Positions 11,505 to 23,533 of a stretch of DNA of 64,000 nt are shown here, in pieces (the stretch's first letter is position 1; every line of letters begins with the position of its first letter). Source of the DNA: Henckelia pumila (Eukaryota > Streptophyta > Magnoliopsida > Lamiales > Gesneriaceae); NCBI RefSeq assembly GCF_033568475.1, contig NC_133122.1:166806130-166870129 (forward strand). The letters run 5' to 3'. The translations under genes and the position numbers were made by a program. The notes beneath the pieces are model-generated. The model did not search any database, was not told where the DNA came from, and saw only the letters and a program-made list of their open reading frames with translations.

Positions 11505-12620
11505 CACCTTTAGTCAGGAAATACCGATCCCAACACTGTGTCATGAAGGAACTCTCATCAAATGAAAATCATGTCACAAAATCCTCCCTTGAACCATTGG
11601 TCTGCGAAGTCATATGCATATGCCGCAATGGCAATGTAGTGACCCTAACCCGGATCACCTACTAAACAGAACTTAGGCATGCAATTAACTTAATTAAACA
11701 GATATCAGAATAAAACTACGAAAACCATAATCATTATACAATCCCAAGTAAAGGAATCTGTAATTTATCCAAATAATATACAACCAAATCGAATAGCTGT
11801 ATAAACCCAAACAACAGTAATAAAACCTAGACGAAGCTCCAGCTGGCCAACCACTGACTAGCCCCTCCTGGATCCACCCTCCTCGTCCAATCGCAAACCT
11901 GCCCCATGAAATAGGGTGTCCAGAAACACAGAATACGAGACGTGAGCATAAAACGCTCAGTACGAGAGTATGAGTATACATGCATGCAAAGTGAACTCCC
12001 TATAGACTCGAGGTCAAGGATCAGATAACAGAGATAGACCGGGCCCTGGTATGTAGCACGCTGTGCCGTCGCTTCAGGAGGTGGCTCCCATACCGAGATA
12101 ACCGTGGATACGCCGGACCCAAATCGATGGAAGTCCATCCACTAACACGATAGGGTACAACCCTACTAACAGACATCTCGAAAGAGATACAGCAAGATGC
12201 AAATGAATGCAGCATAATATCATGGCATATAAATCATGCAGTCACATAATACATGCATACTCAGTCAGGATATCTCGAACAGTACTTTCGTACCTCAAAA
12301 CAATGCAAGCTCTACCAACTCTAGGTCCACGCCTATAGTCTGCTCTACACTGCCAAATGATACTACTATCATTAAAGTGCTCTAAAAGCCTTAACTAAGC
12401 TATTGCATACTCCTAAATATTTATAGGAAGCAAAAGCTATACCTTCGTCCGTCGTTAGCCCTTTGATGTCGATGCCTCCAGAACTTGGGCACAACTCCGC
12501 TACGACTACCGAACGCCTCGCCGACCTCCAGACCAAGCCTAAGAAGACTAGAACAGCTCCAAAAGGACTAGAATGGAAAGGAGAACTCGGAATTGGCAAA
12601 TGAAAGTGAAGCCTTGGCCT

Positions 12621-12632
12621 TCTATTTATAGA
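12621..12632 (-). promoter_or_regulatory. TATA box of the Tekay LTR
   Basis: TCTATAAATAGA on the minus strand directly downstream of the palindrome array. In the partner LTR the same site has one change at its edge (TTATTTATAGA on the plus strand). Confidence 0.6.
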
Positions 12633-12634
12633 CA

Positions 12635-12910
12635 ACGATCGGAACTTCCGATCCTTGATCGGAACGTCCGAACCTCGATCGGAACGTCCGATCCTGCCAT
12701 CGGAGCTTCCGAAGATCCTGATCTGCCACGTGTCAAAATATCACTTGTTGACTCCGGATAGGGGTAATCGGAGCTTCCGGTCCTGATCGAAGCTTCCGAT
12801 CTTGCCACACGTCATGCCTGACGTAATATCGATCGGAGCTTCCGATCCTGTTCGGAGCTTCCGATCCTGATCGGAGCTTCCGAACTCACCTTCGGAGCTT
12901 CCGAACTCTA
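12635..12910. repeat. Iterated TCGGAGCTTCCGA palindrome array in LTR U3
   Basis: Some ten copies of a short palindrome of the form (GA)TCGGAxxTTCCGA(TC), with central dinucleotide changes (GC, AC, CG). They sit between the LTR start and the TATA box on the minus strand. The equivalent array in the other LTR (about 18580-18815) is 38 bp shorter, two units fewer, which accounts for the whole LTR length difference. Function is unknown. Promoter element or replication-slippage product are both possible. Confidence 0.8.
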
Positions 12911-13100
12911 CCCAAGTAATTATGATTAATTCCTTAATTACTGATACTGGTTACGGGCTACTACATTCTCCCCCACTTAAGATATTTCGTCCTGGAAATC
13001 AGATCTTAAGTACCGAATACAAATACCGAAATCAGAAACATTCTTTATTCAAATTAAACGTTTACAGAGTTTGCAACTGAATACAACTTAAAGAATGAAA

Positions 13101-16100
13101 TCAAAACAACTCAGGATGGTCTTTACGCATCCTGTCCTCAAGCTCCCATGTAGCTTCCTCAGTGCCTCGGCGCTGCCACTGAACTAAAACCAAAGGAATG
13201 ACTTTGTTCCAAAAAACCTTATCCTTATAATCCAGGATAGGAAGAGGTTTCTCAACATACGTCAAATCCTTGTCTACCTGAACCTCAGACCGCTGCAGAA
13301 TATGAGATTCATCCGCCACATACCGCCGCAACAGAGATACGTGGAACATGTCGTGAATACTGGATAGATGCGGTGGCAAAGCTAGTCGATAAGCCAAATC
13401 GCCAATGCTCTCTAAGATCTCAAACGGACCGATAAACCTGGGAGATAACTTGCCCTTAAGGCCAAATATGAGAATCTTGCGGAAAGGTGACACTCTCAGA
13501 AACACTTTCTCCCCGACATCGAACTGCAAAGGCCTACGCTTGATATTAGCATAGCTGGCCTGACGATCCTGTGCAGTCTTAATCCGTTTCTTGATCTGAT
13601 CAACAATGTCTACCGCCTGCTGGATAAGCTCCGGTCCCTCAGCCTGTCTCTCCCCCACTTCTTCCCAAAAGAGTGGAGTACGACAACGTCGCCCGTACAA
13701 CTCCTCAAAAGGTGCCATCCCAATACTAGTATGATAGCTGTTGTTGTACGCGAACTCGATCAACGGCAAATGATCCTGCCAGGCTGAACCAAAATCCATG
13801 ACGCACGCTCTAAGCATATCCTCCAAAGTACGGATAGTGCGCTCTGACTGACCATCAGTCTCCGGATGATAGGCTGTACTCAAACTGAGAGTAGTACCCA
13901 TCGCACGCTGAACACTCCCCCAGAATCTAGAAGTAAACCTGGGGTCCCGATCGCTGACAATGCTCACAGGCACTCCATGAAGTCGAACGATCTCCTGAAT
14001 GTACATCCGTGCCATGCGATCCACAGAGTATTCTCGGCTATAGGCAATGAAATGCGCTGACTTGGTGAGTCGGTCCACCACAACCCAGATAGCATCACAG
14101 TTCCTCGGGGATACCGGCAAATGGGTCACAAAGTTCATTGTGATAAACTCCCATTTCCATTCAGGAATAGGCAGACTGTGAAGCAATCCTCCAAGTCGTC
14201 GGTGCTCTGCCTTGACCTGTTGACACACCAAACATCTCGAAACAAACTGATAAACACTGTGTTTCATTCCCTTCCACCAGAAACGAGTACGTAGATCCTT
14301 GTACATCTTGTTGCTCCCACGATGAATACTCAACTTAGTGCGATGCGCCTGAGACAAAATCTCCTCTCGCAACTCTTCATCCTGCAGAATCACAAGCCTA
14401 CCAGACAAACACAGAAAGCCATCTTACTGATAATGAAATCCAGACGAGCTACCCTCGTTAGCTAGACGAGCTAAACGCTGGGTCTTCGAATCAGACATCT
14501 GAGCATCTCGGATCCGCGAGTACAAGGCTGGCTCAGATAATATCGCAAACATCTGGATACTCTGCATACCTTTCTTATGCTTGAAGGTATACCCTGAAGT
14601 ACAACAGTCACTGATCGCACTAGACATCGAACAAGTGTGAAGTGCGGAGAGTCGCACCTTGCGACTCAAAGCATCAACGGTGAGATTAGCAGCTCCCGGA
14701 TGGTACTTAATCTCGCAATCATAGTCCTTAAGCAAGTCCATCCAACGTCTCTGCCTCATGTTCAACTCCGCCTGAGTGAACAAATACTTGAGACTCTTAT
14801 GGTCGGTGAAGATCTCAAATTTCTCGCCATACAATAATGACGCCAGATCTTCAAAGCGAACACAATGGCTGCTAACTCCAAATCATGGACTGGGTAGTTG
14901 TCCTCGTGAAGCTTCAGCTGTCTAGAAGCGTATGCGATCACATGCCCATTCTGAGTCAGGACACAACCTAACCCCTGAAGAGAAGCATCCGTGTAAACCA
15001 CATACCCTCCAGATCCGGACGGTAATGCCAACACCGGCGCAGAAGTCAACCGCCATCGAAGCTCACAAAAATTCTCCTCACACTCGGAGGACCACTCGAA
15101 ATCCACACCCTTGCGGGTAAGCTGCGTCAAAGGTCGAGCTAACTGAGAGAAGTTCAGAATGAAGCGACGATAATACCCTGCTATACCCAGAAAACTACGG
15201 ATCTCAGCAACTGTCGTCGGACGCGACCAATTAAGTACCGCTTCAATCTTGCTTGGATCAACAGAAATCCCTTCCCTGGATATGATATGGCCAAAAAAGA
15301 CCACTCTATCCATCCAGAACTCACACTTGCTCAGCTTGGCGTACAACTGCTCATCTCGAAGAGTCTGTAGTACCAACCGCAAGTGAGAAACATGCTCTTC
15401 CGTATTACGCGAATAAACCAAGATGTCGTCAATGAAGACCACGACAAACTTGTCCAAATACTCTCTGAAAACACGGTTCATCAGATCCATGAATATAGCC
15501 GGCGCATTGGTCAAACCAAATGGCATCACTAGGAACTCGTAATGCCCATAGCGAGTACGGAATGCAGTCTTGGCTACGTCCTGATCACGGACTCTCAACT
15601 GATGATACCCAGATCTCAAGTCAATCTTGGAGTAAATTGATGTGCCCTGCAGCTGGTCAAACAAGTCATCAATACGAGGCAACGGATACTTGTTCTTCAC
15701 AGTGACTCGATTCAGCTGCCGATAGTCAATGCACAGCCGCATCGACCCATCCTTCTTCTTCACGAAGAGAACAGGAGCTTCCCAAGGAGATACACTAGGA
15801 CGAATATACCCCTTGTCCAAAAGATCCTGTAGCTGATTCTTCAACTCACGCATCTCTGACGGAGCCAGACGATACGGTGCTCTAGAAATAGACGAAGTAC
15901 CCGGCATCAACTCTATGCCAAACTCGACTTCCCTAGCAGGAGGAAAACCCGGAATCTCATCAGGAAATACATCTGGAAATTCATCCACAACAGGAATGCT
16001 CTCTATCCCAATACTCTCAGCGGACAAATCAACTGCATAGATAAGGTAGCCTTTCCCGCCAGACTCTAGAGCTCGACAGGCTCTCAAAGCTGATACCAAA

Positions 16101-17515
16101 GGCATCGGGGGTCGCGCTCCCTCACCATAGAAAAACCAACTCTCACTCCCCTCTGGATGAAAGCGTACTAATCTCTGATAGCAGTCCACTGAAGCTCGAT
16201 AGGTAGTCAACATATCTATCCCCAGAATGCAATCAAAGTCGTCCATCGCCAGGACCATGAGATTCGCTAACAGAATGTTCCCTTCGAACTCTAAAGGGCA
16301 ACCCATCACTAGTCGCTTAGCCAAAGCAGATTGGCCCGTCGGAGTAGAAACAGACATCACTACGTCTAGTGCAATGCATGTTAACTTATGCCTCTTAACA
16401 AAACGTGCAGAAATGAAGGAATGAGATGCACCAGTGTCAACAAGTACAAGAGCAGGTATACCATAAAGCAAAAATGTACCTGCGATGACTTTCTCATTCT
16501 CCTCCACAGCCTGATCATGTCTCAGGGCAAACACCTGGCCAGAAGCTCGTGGCCTCAAATGAGAACTCCCAGCAGACTGTCCCTGCGACCTCTGCTGTAC
16601 GGTGGCCTGAGAATCAGATCCTGAACCAGATCCAGAACCGCCTCCCCCAGACAGTGGACAATCCCTCCGGATATGACCAGTCTCTCCACAACGGAAACAA
16701 GCTCCAGAAGCTCTACGGCACTTGTCGGATGGATGGTTCTTCCCACAGTAATCACACTTGTCCTTCTTACCATAACGGACAACACCTCCAGAACCAGAGG
16801 AAGAAGAAGATCCAGACTTCTTGAAAGTTTGGGCACGGGGACCCAAAGAACTAGCAGGTTTCGACTGAGGGAAAGACCTGTTCCGCCGAATGCTGTCCTC
16901 CTCCTGGTGACAACGGCTCACCAAACCCTCGTAGGACATGTCGTCGTCAACTGCCACACGGTCATGGATCTCAGGGTTAAGGCCCTGAAGGAACAGATTA
17001 TACTTCATCTCTGAGCTATCAGCAATCTCGGGGCAATAGGATAGCAGATCAAAGAACCTCTGCTGATACTCATCGATAGACATGGCTCCCTGTCGCAGAC
17101 TCAGTAGCTCGCCTGCCTTTGACTGTCGGAGTGCAGGAGGAAAATACCGCTTTTGGAAAGCTGTGCGGAACTCAGCCCAGGTGGCCACTCCTCTCGCCGC
17201 AACAAAAGGTGCAGAAGTAAACCTCCACCACCTGCGCGCACGCCCATCCAGAAGATAGCCAAGGGTCTCCACCTTCTGCTCCTCGGTGCATTGGAAAGTC
17301 TGAAAAGTCGTCTCCATGCGGTCTAACCAGTTCTCCGCATCCTCCGGGGACTCACCTCCAACTAAGGGCTTAGGACCCATAGCTAAAAATTGACGCACAG
17401 TGAAACGCTCGTCGTCATGATGACGATGACGCCGTTCTCGACGAGGCTCCCGGTCGGCATCACCCAAACGCCTACCAACACTGCCATGAAAACTCCGGTC
17501 GTCACGATTTGCCAT
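13101..17515 (-). pseudogene. Tekay gag-pol polyprotein with one frameshift and one stop
   Basis: The minus-strand frame opens at ATG 17515 (MANRDDRSF). In order it has a retrotransposon gag domain with [12 protein letters not shown], two CCHC knuckles ([27 protein letters not shown], near residues 255-290), a protease [10 protein letters not shown] (about 360), RT with FIDDIL (about 697), RNase H with [10 protein letters not shown], an integrase HHCC finger ending CLVCQQVKAEH, and the integrase core with [13 protein letters not shown]. It ends in a chromodomain-like EEATWELEDRM followed by HPELF. The C-terminal chromodomain is typical of Tekay/Del. One single-base shift near 14838 and one TAA near 14421 break what is otherwise a full-length polyprotein, so the copy was recently active but cannot make all its enzymes. 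Confidence 0.93.
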
Positions 17516-17564
17516 CTTCAAAAATACCTCATGATGAGACTAAATCCCAAGAATTTTTTTGCAT

Positions 17565-17576
17565 GCTATGATACCA
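17565..17576 (-). other. Primer binding site, initiator Met tRNA
   Basis: The minus strand reads TGGTATCATAGC three bases inside the 5' LTR. The usual iMet site is TGGTATCAGAGC, so one base differs. Confidence 0.85.
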
Positions 17577-17580
17577 TAAA

Positions 17581-18873
17581 TGTAGTGACTCTAACCCGGA
17601 TCACCTACTAAACAGAACTTAGGCATGCAATTAACTTAATTAAACAGATATCAGAATAAAACTGCGGAAACCATAATCATTATACAATCCCAAGTAAAGG
17701 AATCTGTAATTTATCCAAATAATATACAACCAAATCGAATAGCTGTATAAACCCAAACAACAGTAATAAAACCTAGACGAAGCTCCAGCTGGCCAACCAC
17801 TGACTAGCCCCTCCTGGATCCACCCTCCTCGTCCAATCGCAAACCTGCCCCATGGAATAGAGTGTCTAGAAACACAGAATACGAGACGTGAGCATAAAAC
17901 GCTCAGTACGAGAGTATGAGTATACATGCATGCAAAGTGAACTCCCTATAGACTCGAGGTCAAGGATCAGATAACAGAGACAGACCGGGCCCTGGTATGT
18001 AGCACACTGTGTCATCGATTCAGGAGGTGGCTCCCATACCGAGATAACCGTGGATACGCCGGACCCAAATTGATGGAAGTCCATCCACTAACAGGATAGG
18101 GTACAACCCTACTAACAGACATCTCGAAAGAGATACAGCAAGATGCAAATGAATGCAGCATAATATCATGGCATATAAATCATGCAGTCACATAATACAT
18201 GCATACTCAGTCAGGATATCTCGAACAGTACTTTCGTACCTCAAAACAGTGCAAGCTCTACCAACTCTAGGTCCACGCCTATAGTCTGCTCTACACTGCC
18301 AAATGATACTACTATCATTAAAGTGTTCTAAAAGCCTTAACTAAGCTATTGCATACTCCTAAATTTTTATAGGAAGCAAAAGCTATACCTTCGTCCGTCG
18401 TTAGCCCTTTGATGTCGATGCCTCCAGAACTTGGGCACAACTCCGCTACGACTACCGAACGTCTCGCCGACCTCCGGACCAAGCCTAAGAAGACTAGAAC
18501 AGCTCCAAAAGGACTAGAATGGAAAGGAGAACTCGGAATTGGCAAATGAAAGTGAAGCCTCGGCCTTTTATTTATAGACAATGATCGGAACTTCCGATCC
18601 TTGATCGGAACGTCCGAACCTCGATCGGAACGTCCGATCCTGCCATTGGAGCTTCCGAAGATCCTGATCTGCCACGTGTCAAAATATCACTTGTTGACTC
18701 CGGATAGGGGTAATCGGAGCTTCCGGTCCTGATCGGTGCTTCCGATCTTGCCACACGTCATGCCTGACGTAATATCGATCGGAGCTTCCGAACTCACCTT
18801 CGGAGCTTCCGAACTCTACCCAAGTAATTATGATTAATTCCTTAATTACTAATACTGGTTACGGGCTACTACA
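17581..18873 (-). repeat. 5' LTR of the Tekay element
   Basis: 1293 bp, same ends as the 3' LTR. The palindrome array is shorter by two units. Flanked on the right by GGCAA. Confidence 0.93.
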
Positions 18874-18878
18874 GGCAA

Positions 18879-19733
18879 TCATTGCATCTCTGATGATCTA
18901 CATCATCTCAACCATATGTTATTCTTCAATGAATTTCAATCGATGGACATCCTCCTGATACTTATACATACTCGCAATCACTATACACACATCAAGACTA
19001 AGGCAAGCTCCCACCAATATGCTTGACTGGGATATTCCACAGTGTACTGGCATATGGAAACTCTTCCTATTCCGTCTCGAAATTCGATAGTCATTGCACC
19101 TGGTATAACATGCTACGGAGTCTATGATGACTCCATCACCACTAACAACCTAACATGCATCCGACCATTGCCCATTGCCAAAATAAAATATCCTTTACAA
19201 ATAGTTCACATGGATGTGACTCACTGACTTGAAAGAACGAATTCAATTCATCACGATCTTACGAAGTTTTCAATCCCAAAGGCAAACCTCGTTGGCTACT
19301 AAGTCGATCATCGATTATCTCGGTCACTCCAGAGACATCGCACATCAATCGCTGAAAGATTAGTGACAACCTGCTAGATCTCGAGAACTAGATCCTAGCT
19401 AATGTCACATATCACGATCAGACAACTGATGTCTCCTTACTAATGTCCATTAGCGTTTCCAAACACTCGTGGGATTCCAAATACCACGGTATACTTAGAT
19501 GTCATAACAGGAACACTTCATCAAAATGTTCGGTTGACACCCTTGATATCGTTGTTAGACAACTCCTACATGAAACAGAAACTTTATCCCTTCCGTTACT
19601 CAACCCGAGTATACAACTGATATCACTAAGCAATTGCTGGAATCAATATTAGTTTTTCCTTAAGCACTATGCGACAAAATACTATCCAAGTATTCTCGAT
19701 TTGCTATGTCCTAACCATCACTGATTGGACTCA
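18879..19733. other. Interior of the LARD-like element, part 2
   Basis: Non-coding. No frame longer than about 70 codons and none with a recognised motif. It ends at the TCA duplication in front of CACTA 2. Confidence 0.55.
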
Positions 19734-21721
19734 CACTACAACAAAAATAGTAATTGACAACAGTTGAAAGACAACGCTTTTTTACAAAAAACGTTGTTAA
19801 AAAAGGAAAGACAACGCTTTTATGAGAAAACGTTGTCTTTGTTTTTTTAAATTTAAGAAAGAAAACATTTTTTTGTCAACCACAACGCTTTTTAAAAAGC
19901 GTTGTGGATGAGCGTTTTTTTTGTTTTTGTTTTCTTTTACAACGCTTTATTTGAATTCTCTAAGCAATAGACTATATCTTTGTTCAAAACCTAAATAAAT
20001 AAATAAAATTAAATACATTACAGACACTCTGAAAGAAATCGAGTGAACCCTCCATCCCCATCAAAGCTCTCGCCGTCTTCGCCACATTCGCCGCCCTCGT
20101 CACATCCCAATCTTCAATTCGTCTACTGCTCGAAGAAAAATGGCCAGCAAATCATCAATTTGCCTTCTGAAACTCTCCATGGTCGAGTTCTATCCGGAAT
20201 GAGTCAAGAAGACTGCCACGATTATGAGTGACGATTGCTTTTTGAGAATGGTTGGGGAAGTTTCGGCAGTTTCGACGAAGGTAAAAAATGTTCCCGACAA
20301 CGTTTATTATTCACCAACTTTTATTATTCACAACAACATGCGATTGCTTTGACTAGGGTGGGTTTTGATTTCCACTGCATCAGCTAGTTTTTCCATCTGT
20401 TCTTGGGCTTAATCGTTGTGGGCTGCCATTTTGCAGGAGCACAAATCTGTGCAGGGCGTGATTTGTGTTGCTTTGTTTTTGCGATTTTCTTCTTGAGCGT
20501 GGGTTTTGGTGGTCTGTTAGAGTCTTGTGGGGGTGTTTTTACGATTTTTTATGGTAAATTTCTTCTTTACATTTCTGCTGCACGGGTCACTTAATTCTGC
20601 CCGCAAAGTGTTTGGTTTTATGCTTCTTACAGTGTACTCAACATCTCCATTGCTGCTTAGAGGTATTTTAGCTTGAAACTCTTCTGGTTTTAGGTGTTTT
20701 TGGTGATTGTGTGTCTGTCTTCTTCTTTGTGTGTTGGTTCTTGCGTTGGTTTGAAGGGGAGTGCTTGTTGTTTTTGGTGATTGTGTGTCTGCCGACTGCC
20801 GTTGTATGGAGTCAATTGCAGCAAAAAAATTTGATTGTCGGTAATAGAATAGAGAGTTGTTTAAAGAACGAAAATTCTCATAACTACTCTTTATACTTAT
20901 CCATTGCAAAACTTTAGTATGTTTAATCTAAGCTTGACGTCTAATGGTGACCAGTGCTTGGGACAAAACAATTAGGCCATTTCTTCTTTGCATTTGATTT
21001 TGGTATTTTGTTTGTATTGTTTTTATTTATTCAATTGTTTTACTAAATCTCATATGTCCAACCTAATTAGCCGAGGGATGGAGTAACTGGTCTTTCAGGA
21101 TTTAGACCGTAAGTTCTAGTCACACTTTAGTTCTTGAAAAACAAACAGAATCTTGTGTTATACTCTGTTCAATGAAAGATATAATTTTGAAATATGATTT
21201 TTTTTAATTTTATTTTGAAGTGAGATCAGAATTTTTAGGACATTCTTTAAAGGGGAGGAATTTTAATTTATCCACTTTTACAGTGAATGGGTCTTAATTA
21301 AAGATGTAACCTTATTTTTTTAGTGTTTTTCATGAATCAATTTGAATTGATTTTTTAAACTTAAACTCTGTAGGATTTCATAATGCAATATCATTATTAT
21401 TTATTTACTAAAAAAGCATCAAATAACATATCACTGTGGCATAAAACAATAAATTGAACTTTTAAACATGAAGTGGGATTCTTGCAATATTATTGTCCAA
21501 GAGAATTGATTCGATTAAACGGAATTATTAGGAAATTCAATTTGTTTAATTGAAAATTTTGGCTTTAATTTTTTTAAAAAATTATCGATTTAATGGATTT
21601 TGTTTTTAAAAAAATATTAATATTTATACGGGTTGTGGGCTTTTCTTTGGATTCGGCTATTTGTTTGTGTTTAGTGAATTTCTATATTTTTCATACAATC
21701 TTCACTTCTATCTATTCCATC

Positions 21722-22525
21722 AATACTGTAATATTTATTTTGATATTTTTTGGTGCTGCTGGGGGACATATTAATGAAGTTCTTAGTGTGGTATGTTCTA
21801 TCCGACCTTTTGTCTTTCCTATATTGCCTTTTTGTAAGAAAATGCTCTGAATATCGTGTAGGACCTTCGGATAGAACTTACTCTGAGCATCTATCCTTTC
21901 ATTTGTTATGAATATTATAGGACCTCTACCCTTCGGACATGTATCGTATTGCAAGCTGTGGAATGGAAAACAATGTTAAAATCTGGTCATTGAAGGTAAG
22001 AGTAATTAAAATTTCTGCCAAGATGTAGAGAAATTTCTGCTAAAATTTCAAAATATCTTCGTGCAAGTATCAAGCTCTCGAGCACTTAAATTTAAAAATA
22101 GAGGAATTTCATTTTAATTTATTTATATTTTATCATAGTTTTGATTTTCCATTTAAACAATAAAATTTATGCTTCTTCATTAATTCCAATAATTGGGATT
22201 TGTGTATAACAGTAACATGATTCTACCTGGACAGATGGTAGCTGACATAAATTGAATTTGATTCAGAATTCTGGACGAACGTAGAGAAATCATTTACTTG
22301 GATAGACCTACATTCCATGTTTCCCACTAAATATGTACAGTTCCCTGTAAGTAGTTTTTCTTCTCGTTTCTTTTCTCCTTTTTTTACCTTGAATGTCAGG
22401 TAGCTGGAGTGAGTTATATTTTCCACTGATCCGAATCAAAATTTGTGTTTCAGATATTTATTGCATCAGTACACACTAATTATGTTGACTGCAATCAGTG
22501 GATTGATGACTTTATATTGTCCAAG
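21722..22525 (+). pseudogene. FIE: Four consecutive captured exons of FIE (Polycomb WD40 protein) with introns
   Basis: FIE is the plant ESC/EED subunit of Polycomb repressive complex 2, a WD40 propeller. Exon-like blocks at 21722-21790, 21921-21995, 22266-22346 and 22454-22525 follow in order. They read, for instance, GAAGGHINEVLSV, then SDMYRIASCGMENNVKIWSL, then EFWTNVEKSFTW..FPTKYVQFP, then FIASVHTNYVDCNQW..DFILSK. All four frames are open. Donors are intact (GTATGT, GTAAGA, GTAAGT, GTGAAG). Acceptors are intact before blocks 2 and 4, but the one before block 3 has lost a base relative to phase. Start, first WD repeats and C-terminus are missing, so only about 99 codons of the middle remain. 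Introns of 130, 270 and 107 bp show DNA-level capture by CACTA 2, not retroposition. Confidence 0.88.
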
Positions 22526-23039
22526 GTGAAGGGCTTAATGTTGTTAATAAATTTTTTTTTATATAAGAATTACATTCATCATGAGTCATGTACATATGTG
22601 ACATTTTGTAATTCGTAGTTCATTTGATAATTTCAATCGCTTAGTGATAATTTTGTCATTCGTAGTTTATGTTCTTTTACTGATAAATATGTGTTTAAGT
22701 TTACTTTTCATTTTAAACTATTCATATTTGTTTAAGTTTGTTTTTATTTTTAATAATTTACAGTATGAAGATACAAATTAAAGAAAAAGAGATTGTTGCG
22801 ACTTTTATGAAAGTTCGGGATGCTAACATGTGCTCAAGTGAGAAATCAAAGTTTTTCAAGATTAATGCATATTTTTTCCTTAGTGTTCATTAATTTAGAA
22901 TTCGATTATTTTTTTATATTTGAATGATATATAATATTGAAAGATTGTATATTAAATTTTATTTTAGAAATTTTTGAATTTTGAGTGATTTTTATAATAT
23001 TGAAAATTTGTGATTTAATTTTTTTTTGTTTTTTATTTA

Positions 23040-23400
23040 AAAAAAGACAACGCTTTTTTATGTGTTGCCTGGTAATTTATAATATTGAAAATTTGTGATT
23101 TAATTTTTTTTTTGTTATTTATTTAAAAAAAGACAACGTTTTTTTATGTGTTGTCTTTACCAGGAACGACAACGCTTTTTATGAAACGACAACGCTTTTT
23201 ATTCGTTGTCTTTACCAGGAACGACAACGCTTTTTACGCGTTGTATTTTTCAGAAACGACAATGCTTTTTATGCATTGTCTTTGCTCAATACGACAACGC
23301 TTTTTTCGCGATATCTTTGAGCTTGGCCTTTTACAACACTGGCTACGACAACGCTTTTTCGCTGACATTAACAACGCGAAAAAAGCGTTGTCTTTCACCT
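23040..23400. repeat. CACTA 2 right subterminal repeats
   Basis: Eight or more copies of GACAACGCTTTTT, several followed by the inverse GCGTTGTC to form hairpins, spaced about 45-60 bp. The mirror set lies at 19760-19950. Confidence 0.8.
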
Positions 23401-23533
23401 TTTTTCTTGTAGTGTCATCCTATCGACCCTGTCGATTTACTACGGCCTACCCTCAGCTGGGTAGTGAAATCAAATCAGACTACCATTGATCATCTAGACC
23501 TACGTGTCTTGATCAATAGTCTTGACTCGGCCA

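Larger units (their letters stand above)
11635..12965 (-). repeat. 3' LTR of the Tekay element
   Basis: 1331 bp. It holds a TATA box (12621-12632, minus) and an array of GATCGGAGCTTCCGATC-type palindromes (about 12635-12910). It is followed at 12966 by TTCTCCCCCACTTA, the polypurine tract on the minus strand. Confidence 0.93.
11635..18873 (-). mobile_element. Tekay (Del) chromovirus, Ty3/gypsy, near-intact
   Basis: LTRs at 11635-12965 and 17581-18873 both begin TGTAGTGAC and end GGCTACTACA. The 5-bp duplication GGCAA flanks the element (11630-11634 and 18874-18878). A tRNA-iMet primer binding site sits next to the right LTR and a polypurine tract next to the left one, so transcription is on the minus strand. 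The LTRs differ at about 30 sites by eye plus one 38-bp array change, roughly 2 percent, which makes it one of the younger elements here. It is inserted in the interior of the LARD-like element. Confidence 0.95.
19734..23414. mobile_element. CACTA element 2, non-autonomous, carries FIE exons
   Basis: The left terminus is CACTACAACAAAAAT and the right terminus ends TTTTTTCTTGTAGTG. The 3-bp duplication TCA flanks both sides (19731-19733 and 23415-23417). Both ends carry dense ACAACGCTTTTT / AAAAAGCGTTGT subterminal repeats, a different word from CACTA 1, so it belongs to another subfamily. At 3681 bp it has no transposase. Its interior has an exon-like stretch near 20040-20287 that ends in ACGAAG|GTAAAA and that I cannot assign, and four exons of FIE (21722-22525). 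Confidence 0.9.

Noticed and set aside
13866..17014. Several plus-strand frames of 60-113 codons opposite the Tekay gag-pol
   Set aside because: Shadows of the minus-strand polyprotein, with no domain of their own.
21722..22525. Functional FIE gene
   Set aside because: Only the middle of the protein is present, one acceptor is out of phase, and there is no start or end.
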